9,487 bases of DNA, taken from positions 1 to 9,487 of the forward strand of contig CAYSCH010000366.1 in NCBI GenBank assembly GCA_964429355.1. Direction: 5' to 3'. Position numbers and translations under genes: made by a program. Below, one piece after another: positions 1 to 6,958 of this stretch. Every line of letters begins with the position of its first letter. Position 1 is the stretch's first letter. The notes under the pieces were generated by a model. It had not been told where the DNA came from. It searched no databases and saw nothing but the letters and a program-made list of their open reading frames with translations. Source of the stretch: JAAYAY01 sp964429355. Its GTDB lineage: Bacteria; Planctomycetota; Planctomycetia; Pirellulales; Thermoguttaceae.

Positions 1-79
1 AGACCCCAAATCCCCTATTTTTCCAATGCCATTTGAGAGTCTGCAAAAGCTCAGTCAGTAACATATCGTTCGCCCGTTC

Positions 80-87
80 GTTAGAAT
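80..87 (+). promoter_or_regulatory. Possible -10 element (GTTAGAAT)
   Basis: TAGAAT at 82-87 matches the housekeeping TATAAT box at 4 of 6 positions and sits about 130 bases upstream of the translation start at 215. The -35 region is poor; GTAACA at 58-63 with an 18-base spacer is the best I can find. A similar GTTAGACT occurs before the beta-helix gene, which slightly raises belief in it. This remains a visual call. Confidence 0.3.
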
Positions 88-201
88 GATTGCACAAGGT
101 TGTTACCGGCAGGCCGTGCGCGGTGACGGCGATGGATACTCATCCCACCCGTGCCGAACCTCATCGGGACCGTTCCGAAACCTGTTGTCGATTCATAGGG
201 T

Positions 202-207
202 GGGAGG
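202..207 (+). promoter_or_regulatory. Shine-Dalgarno GGGAGG that fixes the start at 215
   Basis: GGGAGG lies 7 bases before the ATG at 215. This ATG opens directly into a signal peptide, whereas the upstream in-frame ATG at 86 has no such site. It therefore decides the start of the DUF4139-like gene. Confidence 0.8.
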
Positions 208-214
208 CAAATCA

Positions 215-1840
215 ATGTGGCGAACAGGATTCTGCGTGCTGGTTCTCTTGGTGGCGTCTTCGGCCCGCGCCGAGGAAAGACCACTGGTCATGTCCCTGGA
301 GTCGCTGGCCCTGTTCAAGAATGGGCTTGCCTGCGTCGAGTATGTGGCGGAAATTCCTGAAGGGGGAGTCTACCGAGTCGAACACCTGCCCGACGCCGTT
401 CACGGCACCTTCTGGGTTGAGAGCGATGCCGACGTGACGGTGCGGATGTCTCGGCGATCCGTCGATTTGCCGATCTCGGAAGCAACCTCCGCCGAATTCC
501 AGCAGGATCTGACCGGTCGCGAGGTCGTTGTCCGGTTTAAAGAACCCCATCTGGAGCCGGTCGCGGGAAAGGTGATCGCTTCCGGAAAGGAAACGACATG
601 GAGCCGCGACTATGAGCCTTCTCGCTACGGGTGGTGGTTCAGTCCCCGAACGAACCAGACCGGCGTCGTCGGCATGTCGATGAACGAACCCATGCTCGCC
701 CTCGAGACGCCCAATGGGGTGACGTACCTGAAAACGTCTATGATCGCCTCCTTCGATCTCTCCGGCAGGAATCAGACCGTGGCCTGCGAACGCCCGGTGA
801 TGCTGCTGGAGATCTCGGCCAAACAGAAGAAGCCGATCGCCGTCGTGATTCGTGCTCTCACGAAGGGGCTGGCCTGGGCCCCGAGCTACCAGATCGACAT
901 CAGTGATCCGGCAACTCTTTCACTCCGCCAGAACGCCGTACTACGGAACGAACTGGTCCCGATCCAGAATGCCGACATCCGCTTGATCTCCGGATTCCCG
1001 AGCGTCAAATTCGCGAACGTCACCTCGCCCATGTCCCCCGAGACAACCTGGGCCCAGTTCTTCCAGCAACTCAATCAGCAATACTCCGGGCAAACGGGTG
1101 ACCAATCCGTCAGGTCTCAGGCCGTTGCGTTCAATTTCATCGCGCCACAGCAGGATATCGACCTGTCGGCCATTCCGTCGGGGGAGGGTGCGGATCTGCA
1201 TTTCCAGTCGATCGGCCGCCGCGCACTCGACGTGGGAGATTCGTTGACGATGCAAACCGCCGTAGCCAAGGCCGGCTACGAACGGATCGTGGAGTGGATC
1301 ATTCCGGACCGGCGTGACGCCTACGGAGTCCTCAATGACAACCGGAACCGCGACCCCGGCGATGAGATACCCTGGGACGCACTTCGCTTTCGCAATCCCC
1401 TCGAGTTTCCAATGACCACCGCCCCGGCAATGATTGTCGCCAACGGACGCTTCCTTGGACAGCAGACGAGCTTCTGGGTCAATGTGCGCGAGCAGACGAC
1501 GCTTCACGTCACGAAGGCCCTCAGTGTGCGAACCCTCAGCAACGAGCGCGAGGTCGAAGGAAAAAGGAACGCGATCTATGCCTACGGAAGAGACTTTCGG
1601 AGAACCGAGGTGGAAGGCGAAGTGATCGCCAATAACCACCGAAACGAGCCGATCACGCTGGTTATCCGAAAGCGGTTTTCAGGTGAGCTCCTGTCCGCCG
1701 AAGGCGAGCCGAAAACAACACTCCTCGAAGAGGGCGCCTGGTCGGTCAACCGGCGAAACGAACTTGTCTGGACGGTCGAACTGGCCCCCGGAGAGGAAAA
1801 ACGATTCGCCTGCCGCTACACGGTACTAACTCGCCCTTGA
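215..1840 (+). CDS. Exported DUF4139-like domain protein
   Basis: This encodes a 541-residue protein. Residues 1-19 form a signal peptide (MWRTGFCVLVLLVASSARA, likely signal peptidase I cut after ARA), so it should act outside the cytoplasmic membrane. The mature part is rich in beta-strand patterns. The segment LALFKNGLACVEY near residue 31 resembles the opening of DUF4139/MuiA-type proteins. The block KGLAWAPSYQIDISD (about 217-231) followed by ISGFPSVKFANVTSPMSP (about 258-275) resembles the core of DUF4139, where a beta-sandwich rebuilds the 'GLSW.P.Y' motif. A Gln-rich stretch (about 282-302) separates it from a C-terminal beta region ending NELVWTVELAPGEEKRF, which is again DUF4139-like. 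The family's biochemical role is unknown; MuiA was linked to mucoidy in one host. The gene stands alone on its strand and converges with the YdjY lipoprotein gene, with only 21 bases between the stops. The start at 215 is chosen for its Shine-Dalgarno site and signal peptide. The family call is from memory of motifs. Confidence 0.78.
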   Translation: MWRTGFCVLVLLVASSARAEERPLVMSLESLALFKNGLACVEYVAEIPEGGVYRVEHLPDAVHGTFWVESDADVTVRMSRRSVDLPISEATSAEFQQDLTGREVVVRFKEPHLEPVAGKVIASGKETTWSRDYEPSRYGWWFSPRTNQTGVVGMSMNEPMLALETPNGVTYLKTSMIASFDLSGRNQTVACERPVMLLEISAKQKKPIAVVIRALTKGLAWAPSYQIDISDPATLSLRQNAVLRNELVPIQNADIRLISGFPSVKFANVTSPMSPETTWAQFFQQLNQQYSGQTGDQSVRSQAVAFNFIAPQQDIDLSAIPSGEGADLHFQSIGRRALDVGDSLTMQTAVAKAGYERIVEWIIPDRRDAYGVLNDNRNRDPGDEIPWDALRFRNPLEFPMTTAPAMIVANGRFLGQQTSFWVNVREQTTLHVTKALSVRTLSNEREVEGKRNAIYAYGRDFRRTEVEGEVIANNHRNEPITLVIRKRFSGELLSAEGEPKTTLLEEGAWSVNRRNELVWTVELAPGEEKRFACRYTVLTRP

Positions 1841-1861
1841 TCCGACCGGTTCCTTGGCCTC

Positions 1862-2869
1862 CTAGTCCTCCGCGGCCAGCTTCGGAGTCAGCACCATCGT
1901 CACCGGCGTGCCCAGCGGCGGGATATGCTCGGTGAATGTCTCGAACATCAGGGAAGCGTTTGAGTCGGAGCTCTGGATGGGCACGTCCAGCGTCGCACTG
2001 GAGAAGTTGGAGACGCAAATCAAGTCGCCGGACGAATCGCCCAGGTAGTGCTCCTTTCCCGTTTGCTCGTCCTTGTACATCTTGCTCCCTGCAAAAACCC
2101 AGGGATGCGTCATGGCCTTTCCGGTCGTCAGATCGCGGACCCACTCCTGAGCCTGGGCCTTCTGGACCTTGCCGTCTTGGTCCTTCCAGTACACGGTGAT
2201 CTCGATCTCCGTACCTGTGGGTGGGGAATACTCAGGGTCGAAACGCACCGGCGTGCCTTGCTTGGCCCCCGTGGCAAGGAGTCCGGCGTGTACAACAAAG
2301 GCCTTGACGGGCACTGCCAACACCGACTCATGCTCCTTCGAACCCAGCAGGCAGGCAAACATCTCCAGGGGAGCCTGATTCTGGCAAACCATGGACTGGA
2401 TCACCACGCTCTTGCGATCTTTCGTCAACCAGATCGGTTGCTTCGGGTCGAGCCGATCCTTGTCGCTTAGCCCCTCAATAAGGGGTTCAGCGAAATCGAG
2501 CTTGGGATTGATCAAGGATTCGTCTTCCTTGGCCATGTCAGTCTCTGCTGATTTCGGCTCCTCGACTGCATCAGCCGCGGGTTTCGGCTCTCCAGTGGTT
2601 TCCGGTGCGTGCATGGACGGCTGCGATTCCGCATGATTCGCTTCGGGAGTGGCTGGAACTGCGTCAGACGCCGCATCCTGTGAAGGTTGCCCTGGTTCGG
2701 CTGCCAGGCCGGCCGGTTCGGTGATTGCCGGGCTGGTCGCCGGAGGTTGGACCGATGTGCGGTCCGGTCGCTCCACGCAGCCCGAACAAGCCACCACAGC
2801 GCCGAGCAGCAACAGGGACCCGACGTTGGTCCATCTCATCCGGCACGGGAACGATACGTTTCTGTTCAT
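1862..2869 (-). CDS. YdjY-domain lipoprotein with Pro/Ala/Glu-rich linker
   Basis: This encodes a 335-residue protein. The N-terminus (MNRNVSFPCRMRWTNVGSLL, then a hydrophobic run ending VVACSGC) is a lipoprotein signal. VVAC makes Cys28 the best lipidation site, with Cys31 as an alternative. Residues about 32-119 are a low-complexity linker of Pro, Ala, Glu, Ser and Thr, typical of a tether that holds a domain away from the membrane. From about 140 to 330 lies a globular domain with IWLTKDRKSVVIQ, PLEMFAC (167-173), KEHES (178-182), HPWVFAGS (255-262) and GDLICVSNF (281-289). I recognise this as the YdjY-type domain common in planctomycete proteins; its function is unknown. The frame is open to 3079, but residues before this Met look non-coding. 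The chosen ATG has CGAGG about 8 bases upstream. It is divergent from the 601-residue gene and convergent with the DUF4139-like gene. Confidence 0.85.
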   Translation of the reverse strand: MNRNVSFPCRMRWTNVGSLLLLGAVVACSGCVERPDRTSVQPPATSPAITEPAGLAAEPGQPSQDAASDAVPATPEANHAESQPSMHAPETTGEPKPAADAVEEPKSAETDMAKEDESLINPKLDFAEPLIEGLSDKDRLDPKQPIWLTKDRKSVVIQSMVCQNQAPLEMFACLLGSKEHESVLAVPVKAFVVHAGLLATGAKQGTPVRFDPEYSPPTGTEIEITVYWKDQDGKVQKAQAQEWVRDLTTGKAMTHPWVFAGSKMYKDEQTGKEHYLGDSSGDLICVSNFSSATLDVPIQSSDSNASLMFETFTEHIPPLGTPVTMVLTPKLAAED

Positions 2870-2945
2870 TGCAGCAGCCTCGGCAAGTGGATTGCAGGCG
2901 GATGGACGGGAGATGGCTCTCCAGGGAATCGTAGAACACGCGTAT

Positions 2946-2964
2946 CGGAGGGGGAAGTCCTCCG
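2946..2964 (-). promoter_or_regulatory. Small hairpin in the leader of the YdjY gene
   Basis: CGGAGG (2946-2951) and CCTCCG (2959-2964) form a perfect 6-bp stem around a 7-base loop. It lies about 80 bases upstream of the YdjY start codon, just downstream of the proposed promoter, so it would be at the 5' end of the mRNA. It may protect the transcript or be chance. Confidence 0.25.
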
Positions 2965-2978
2965 CCAGCGAACCTGAT

Positions 2979-3007
2979 AGGATAATATTCTGCCCGGATG
3001 GCAGCAA
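2979..3007 (-). promoter_or_regulatory. Possible promoter for the YdjY lipoprotein gene
   Basis: Read on the minus strand, TTGCTG (3007-3002) and TATCCT (2984-2979) are separated by exactly 17 bases. They match TTGACA and TATAAT at 4 of 6 positions each. The surrounding patch (ATATTATCCTATC) is notably AT-rich for this DNA. Transcription would begin near 2972 and leave about 100 bases of leader before the ATG at 2869. Confidence 0.4.
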
Positions 3008-3037
3008 TCCCAGGCAATTCTCGACGCGATTCTCGGC

Positions 3038-3042
3038 GGAGG
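3038..3042 (+). promoter_or_regulatory. Distant Shine-Dalgarno for the 601-residue gene
   Basis: GGAGG lies 13 bases before the ATG at 3056, which is longer than the usual 5-9. No in-frame ATG, GTG or TTG lies at a better distance, and the next in-frame Met is residue 65. The start at 3056 is kept, but initiation may be weak or start elsewhere. Confidence 0.45.
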
Positions 3043-3055
3043 CATTCCAAGTACG

Positions 3056-4861
3056 ATGGCGCACCAGGATTCCACCCAATCAACTACGCAGACCGATCGA
3101 TCGATCTGGCACAAGTCGGCTCCGGAAAGGATTCGCCGTCCCCACGAAAAAGGCGATCTGGAGACCGGCTGGACTCGCTGGCGAGAACATCTCGCGAAGC
3201 GGTCCGCCCCGATCCCCCCTGCCCAACTGTGGTCCGGCGAGGGAAGCATGCTGCTCGATGGCGCGGGCGAGGCTGGTGTCGATGGTCAGACGCGACGTCT
3301 TCTGCTGAGTCTCCAATGGCTTCTTGACGACCAGCCGTGCTGGAACGAGAAGTCGGAGGCCTGGATCGAGGGAATTTTGTCGGGGCCGATCGATACGGCC
3401 CGGGCGCTGGAATCCCTCGGCTGGGCGCACGCACTGCCGGCGGCGTCCGCCAAACTCCAGGCCAACACCTGGTGGAAGCTTCTGGATCAACTGGGCAGGC
3501 TTGCTCAGGAGGCCTCTGAAATGCCGCTCCAGGGGCAGCCTCTCGTGCAGCAGTTGCTCGGCGGCGAGCTTTCGCTCACTCTGGCGTACCTGTTTCCCGA
3601 GATCACTCCCTGCCGAAAAGCGGCCAAAGCGGCGCGTAAGGTCCTTTCGAGCGGCATGCTGGAACTGATCGATGGAGAAGGCCTCCCCAACAGCCAGATT
3701 CTTGACATCTTTCGTCCCCTCATGGCCTGCTGGACGCGGTGCCGAATTCTCGGCCGTCACATGGAAAAGGGCTGTGCCAGCGCCAAGGCGGGTTACCAGT
3801 ACGAATGGGCTATTCGCGCTGCCCTGCGTCTGAGCCGCGCCGACGGCAGCCAGGTGTTTTCGCGAGCCAACGGACACGCCGGTGGGTCTGGATGGATGAC
3901 TCCCGCGCTCGCCTACGGCGGCGATGAGGACGACCAGTTGATTGCGTCGCTGGTCCTTCCAGGGCGCAAGGCGCCCAGGAAAGGGATCGACGAGGCCCGC
4001 CTCCCATCCCCCGCGGACCATTCCGCCTGGGGCTCCTTGGCCGTCATGCAGCCCGTCTGGGCACCCAAAGAGCCCAAGCTGGTCATATCGTACCGGGAGC
4101 AAGACGTTCGTATCGAGCTTTCCCAGCACGGAGAGTTGCTGCTCGACGGGATCTGGACAGCCGAAGTCCGGCTCGGAGAAGAGATTCTTCGGGCGGAATC
4201 CAAATGGGAAGACCTGTGTTGGGTCAGTGACAAGGACATCGACTACCTGGAATTGGAGATTCAACTGAGCCGGGGTGTACGCATCCAGCGTCACATGGCC
4301 ATGGCGCGGGAGGACCGGTTTCTACTGCTTGCCGATACGGTCTTAGGCTGCCCCGCCGGGACGATCGACTACCGGGGGCACATTTCCCTCGGCGAAGGTG
4401 CCGGACTGGCTCCCACCGAAGAGACCCACGAAGCGTTTCTCATGGGAAAGAAGGCCGCGGCTCTGGTTCTGCCGCTGGCATTGCCGGAATGGCGTATCGA
4501 GCATTCTCCCGGATCACTCGTCGGCAGGTCCGGCGCCATGGAGTTGCAGATGTCCGGGCATGGCGGGGCGTTGTTCGCTCCCCTCTTCCTCGATCTCAAA
4601 CCGCGGCGGATGACAAAACCGCTCACTTGGCGTCGTCTCACGGTTGCCCAGAGTCTGGAGATTGTTCCGGACAACGTCGCTGTGGGATACCGCGCAATGG
4701 TCGGAAAGGAGCAATGGCTGATCTATCGTTCCCTTACACCAGCGGCCAACCGTACGCTCCTGGGGCACAACCTGGCCACCGAGATGCTCATCGCGCGATT
4801 TGACAAGCATGGCGAAGTCGAGCCGCTCGTTGAGATCGAAGGCGAGATCAAGGCGGAATGA
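3056..4861 (+). CDS. Unassigned 601-residue protein, heparinase II/III-like layout
   Basis: I do not recognise this protein at family level. It has no signal peptide or membrane segment. The first 60 residues are polar and probably disordered. About 75-260 is predicted helical by eye, with repeated amphipathic Leu/Ala stretches such as TRRLLLSLQWLLDD, ending in YEWAIRAALRLSRADGSQVF (249-268). Residues about 320-600 are beta-rich, including HSAWGSLAVMQPVW (322-335), VRIELSQHGELLLDGIW (351-367) and HMAMAREDRFLLLADTVLG (413-431). A helical domain followed by a beta-sandwich, with an 'HSAWG' motif and an 'R.LLLAD' strand, resembles the layout of heparinase II/III-type polysaccharide lyases. I cannot identify catalytic Tyr or His residues with confidence, so no activity is claimed. 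A cytoplasmic location would be unusual for a lyase. Coding status is strong: long frame, high GC at third positions, sensible composition. It converges with the HD-GYP gene, 63 bases between stops. Confidence 0.85.
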   Translation: MAHQDSTQSTTQTDRSIWHKSAPERIRRPHEKGDLETGWTRWREHLAKRSAPIPPAQLWSGEGSMLLDGAGEAGVDGQTRRLLLSLQWLLDDQPCWNEKSEAWIEGILSGPIDTARALESLGWAHALPAASAKLQANTWWKLLDQLGRLAQEASEMPLQGQPLVQQLLGGELSLTLAYLFPEITPCRKAAKAARKVLSSGMLELIDGEGLPNSQILDIFRPLMACWTRCRILGRHMEKGCASAKAGYQYEWAIRAALRLSRADGSQVFSRANGHAGGSGWMTPALAYGGDEDDQLIASLVLPGRKAPRKGIDEARLPSPADHSAWGSLAVMQPVWAPKEPKLVISYREQDVRIELSQHGELLLDGIWTAEVRLGEEILRAESKWEDLCWVSDKDIDYLELEIQLSRGVRIQRHMAMAREDRFLLLADTVLGCPAGTIDYRGHISLGEGAGLAPTEETHEAFLMGKKAAALVLPLALPEWRIEHSPGSLVGRSGAMELQMSGHGGALFAPLFLDLKPRRMTKPLTWRRLTVAQSLEIVPDNVAVGYRAMVGKEQWLIYRSLTPAANRTLLGHNLATEMLIARFDKHGEVEPLVEIEGEIKAE

Positions 4862-4924
4862 AAGCCGCGGCACCGGCATGCGTGACCTGCGGGCGCGTCG
4901 TCGTTCTTCTCGGACAGCCCCAGT

Positions 4925-6559
4925 TCAGCGTCCCTCGCTCTGCGAGATGCTCTGGATGTCGTCCAGGGCCTCCATGAGCGCTTCGACGATCGCCGGATCC
5001 CACTGTTGGCCGGCGCCGCTGCGAAAGATGGACTGGATTTTTTCCAGCGGCATCCCCTGGCGGTAAGGACGGTTGCTCGCCATGGCGTCGTAGGCGTCAG
5101 CCACGGCCACGATCCGGGCCGAAAAGGGGATGTTCTCGCCGTTCAGCCGGCCCGGATAGCCCTCTCCGTCCCAGGACTCGTGGTGGTGCAGGACGACGGG
5201 GAGCACCTCGTCGAGCTTGCGAAGGTCGCGGAGGATCTTGTGCCCCACGCTCACGTGAGTCTTGATGTGCTCGTACTCTTCATCGGTCAGCTTTCCAGGC
5301 TTGCGAAGCACGGCGTCGTCGATGCCGATCTTGCCGATATCGTGGAGCAGGCCGGACAGGTAGATGGCCTCCACCAGACTGCTGTCGCAGTTCATCTGCT
5401 GGGCCAGCCGCACCGCGATTCTTGCGACCCGGTCGCTATGGCCGCAAGTGTATGGATCTTTGGCATCAATCGACGAAATCAGGGAACGAATGATCCCCTC
5501 GAGCAACTCGCGTTGTTGCCGGTAGAGTTCGATATTGCTGCTGTGGATACTCAGAATCGCGGCGACCGAATTCAACAGGCTCGCTTCCACCGTGCCGAAC
5601 TCGAGATCGTCGACATGATTGATGGCCACCATGTGGCCCAAGAGCCTGTCGCCTTCCGACAGCGGCACGGCGACCAACTGGTGGATCTCGCCGAGAGGCC
5701 AGTCGGCCCGGCCCGCCTGGGTCGCGTTGATCACGACCGGCTGACTTGTCGGGCAAAGGTCGAGCAGAGCGAGGGTTTCTTCGAATTTCTTCGCGTCGAC
5801 GGGACTGTCGCCGTGGATGATCACCGACGGCTCGCGCCGCGTCCCTCCCGTCGGCGTTTCGTCCTCTTGCTCGCGGGGCAGCATGTGCAAGACGAGGGCC
5901 CGTGCGGGTACGACGTCGGCCAGCCACTTCAAGGCCAGGCGGCCCAGCTCATCGTCGGATCGGGAAATCCGCAGATTGTGCGTCAGGCGGTAGAGCAGGG
6001 AAATCTCTTCGTAGGTGTTTGCCAGATTAAGCGAAACACTCTCGATTTCCTCTTCGGATCGTTTGACCGCGTCCAAGCTGCGGCCATGATCCAGGGCCAT
6101 TCTGGCCACGCGTTCCAGCGACGGCCGCGCCCACGGGATCTGTTTGCCCGCCCAGTCGAGCGCCGACTTGGGAGACATGCCCAGGATTCTGGCTGCGGCG
6201 CTCACATCGTCGCACTTCTCGACGGGGCGCACAATGAACGTGCCGACGGCCACTCGGCCTTCCCCGCCGACACCGGTCAGGGGTACCGCGAGGACGGCGA
6301 ACGGATCCTCGTCCTGGATGATCTCCACACGCCCCCGCTTGGTCACCACACGGCACAACTCGCCTCGCAACTGCCAGTCTGCATCAGGTGTGCCTTCCGG
6401 ACGAAACAGAAGTTCGCCCGAACGGCCATCGACGAGCGCAAAGCCAACGCCGAAGCCGGTTTCGAGCAGTTCCAGGGCGCGGTGGTCGGACGGATCGAGC
6501 CGATCTGCCGCGGGCGGTAATACGAGGGATCGAGTCGCGTCGTCAACGAGCTTGGCCAT
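4925..6559 (-). CDS. GAF/HD-GYP cyclic-di-GMP phosphodiesterase
   Basis: This 544-residue cytoplasmic signalling protein should hydrolyse the second messenger cyclic di-GMP to pGpG or GMP. The HD-GYP domain spans about 352-535 and has all hallmark residues: H374 (HSDRVARIA), the HD pair H406-D407 in LLHDIGKIGI, H431 and H435 (HIKTH), H459-H460-E461, the GYP motif 467-469 in WDGEGYP, and D488 in VADAYDAM. Metal binding and catalysis therefore look intact. Residues about 180-345 look like a GAF domain (SLLYRLTHNLRI through LLNSVAAILSIHSSNIELYRQ). Residues 165-190 and 340-355 may be coiled-coil linkers. The first 120 residues (ALELLETGFGVGFALVDGRSGELLF and onward) form a second possible sensor that I cannot name. 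There are no membrane segments. The start at 6559 has GAGAGG about 12 bases upstream, partly within a hairpin. The gene lies downstream of the Flp pilin on the same strand, but 399 bases away. Confidence 0.96.
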   Translation of the reverse strand: MAKLVDDATRSLVLPPAADRLDPSDHRALELLETGFGVGFALVDGRSGELLFRPEGTPDADWQLRGELCRVVTKRGRVEIIQDEDPFAVLAVPLTGVGGEGRVAVGTFIVRPVEKCDDVSAAARILGMSPKSALDWAGKQIPWARPSLERVARMALDHGRSLDAVKRSEEEIESVSLNLANTYEEISLLYRLTHNLRISRSDDELGRLALKWLADVVPARALVLHMLPREQEDETPTGGTRREPSVIIHGDSPVDAKKFEETLALLDLCPTSQPVVINATQAGRADWPLGEIHQLVAVPLSEGDRLLGHMVAINHVDDLEFGTVEASLLNSVAAILSIHSSNIELYRQQRELLEGIIRSLISSIDAKDPYTCGHSDRVARIAVRLAQQMNCDSSLVEAIYLSGLLHDIGKIGIDDAVLRKPGKLTDEEYEHIKTHVSVGHKILRDLRKLDEVLPVVLHHHESWDGEGYPGRLNGENIPFSARIVAVADAYDAMASNRPYRQGMPLEKIQSIFRSGAGQQWDPAIVEALMEALDDIQSISQSEGR

Positions 6560-6576
6560 GGCAGAGGACTGCCTCT
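6560..6576 (-). promoter_or_regulatory. Hairpin covering the HD-GYP ribosome binding site
   Basis: AGAGG (6563-6567) and CCTCT (6572-6576) can pair around a 4-base loop. Alternatively GGCAG (6560-6564) and CTGCC (6569-6573) can pair. On the minus-strand mRNA the first pairing buries the only Shine-Dalgarno-like GAGG, and the structure ends next to the ATG at 6559. This could dampen translation, but stems this short arise by chance. Confidence 0.3.
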
Positions 6577-6832
6577 CTGAGTTCAGTGGAGTGATCCACG
6601 TCGTTGAGGAAACGGAGTCGGACAGCGTCCTCGCAATCGTCGCCCGTTCAGAAACGGTTCAACTGGCGGCGTGGTTGGTTTGGATCTTCGTCCAGCCCTC
6701 AGCAACCATAGATCACGAACCCGGCGAGCGTCGGCGGATGGCAGGGATGTGTCGCGCAAACCGAGGAGGCGCATGACGGTTTCAGGGCTTGTGCCGCTTG
6801 CGGGCCGCGTGAGATCGCGTCAGGAAAGGAGT

Positions 6833-6858
6833 CGGCAGCCAGTGGCTGGGGGCTGCCG
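6833..6858 (-). terminator. Strong hairpin, possible terminator of the Flp transcript
   Basis: CGGCAGCC (6833-6840) and GGCTGCCG (6851-6858) form a perfect 8-bp GC-rich stem with a 10-base loop, about 100 bases past the pilin stop. On the minus strand it is followed by GACTCCTTTCCTG, which is pyrimidine-rich but lacks a true T-run. A competing odd palindrome, CAGCCA-G-TGGCTG, lies inside it. It may be a weak intrinsic terminator, an mRNA 3' end stabiliser, or a protein site. Confidence 0.45.
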
Positions 6859-6958
6859 GTCGAGAGATCCATAGCTGTCGCGGAACAGGTTTGCGACCGG
6901 TGCGGATACGATGCAATCGTGGCCCGCAGCACAACAGACGGTCTTACGCCGGGGCTTC

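Larger units (their letters stand above)
1..214. other. Gene-free leader upstream of the DUF4139-like gene
   Basis: I find no convincing gene in this stretch. The first 65 bases are relatively AT-rich and contain short T and A runs. The reading frame of the downstream gene stays open back to an ATG at 86. That extension (VRGDGDGYSSHPC and so on) looks like translated non-coding DNA and has no ribosome binding site. The stretch ends in a clear Shine-Dalgarno sequence at 202-207. A promoter-like GTTAGAAT element lies at 80-87 and is listed separately. Confidence 0.6.
6560..6958. other. 399-bp gap between HD-GYP and Flp genes
   Basis: I see no credible gene here. The frames open across it on either strand give Arg/Pro/Ser-rich low-quality products without ribosome binding sites. 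It holds the hairpin at 6833-6858, probably the end of the Flp transcript. It should also contain the promoter of the HD-GYP gene, but no clear -35/-10 pair stands out on the minus strand. Confidence 0.6.

Noticed and set aside
86..214. Upstream extension of the DUF4139-like gene to the ATG at 86
   Set aside because: It has no ribosome binding site, would put 43 polar residues before a clear signal peptide, and a good Shine-Dalgarno precedes 215.
941..1639. 232-residue minus-strand frame within the DUF4139-like gene
   Set aside because: Antisense shadow with no start signal and no recognisable domain.
2870..3079. N-terminal extension of the YdjY lipoprotein to 3079
   Set aside because: It would bury the lipoprotein signal 70 residues in and overlap the divergent gene start.
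3080..4294. 404-residue minus-strand frame opposite the 601-residue gene
   Set aside because: Antisense shadow. The plus frame has better composition and conserved-looking secondary structure patterns.
4862..4924. Bidirectional terminator between the 601-residue and HD-GYP genes
   Set aside because: The 63-base gap is GC-rich but contains no convincing stem-loop or T-run.
5006..6520. 504-residue plus-strand frame opposite the HD-GYP gene
   Set aside because: It is an antisense shadow of a perfectly recognised HD-GYP gene in GC-rich DNA; the product is His/Gln/Arg-rich without a fold.
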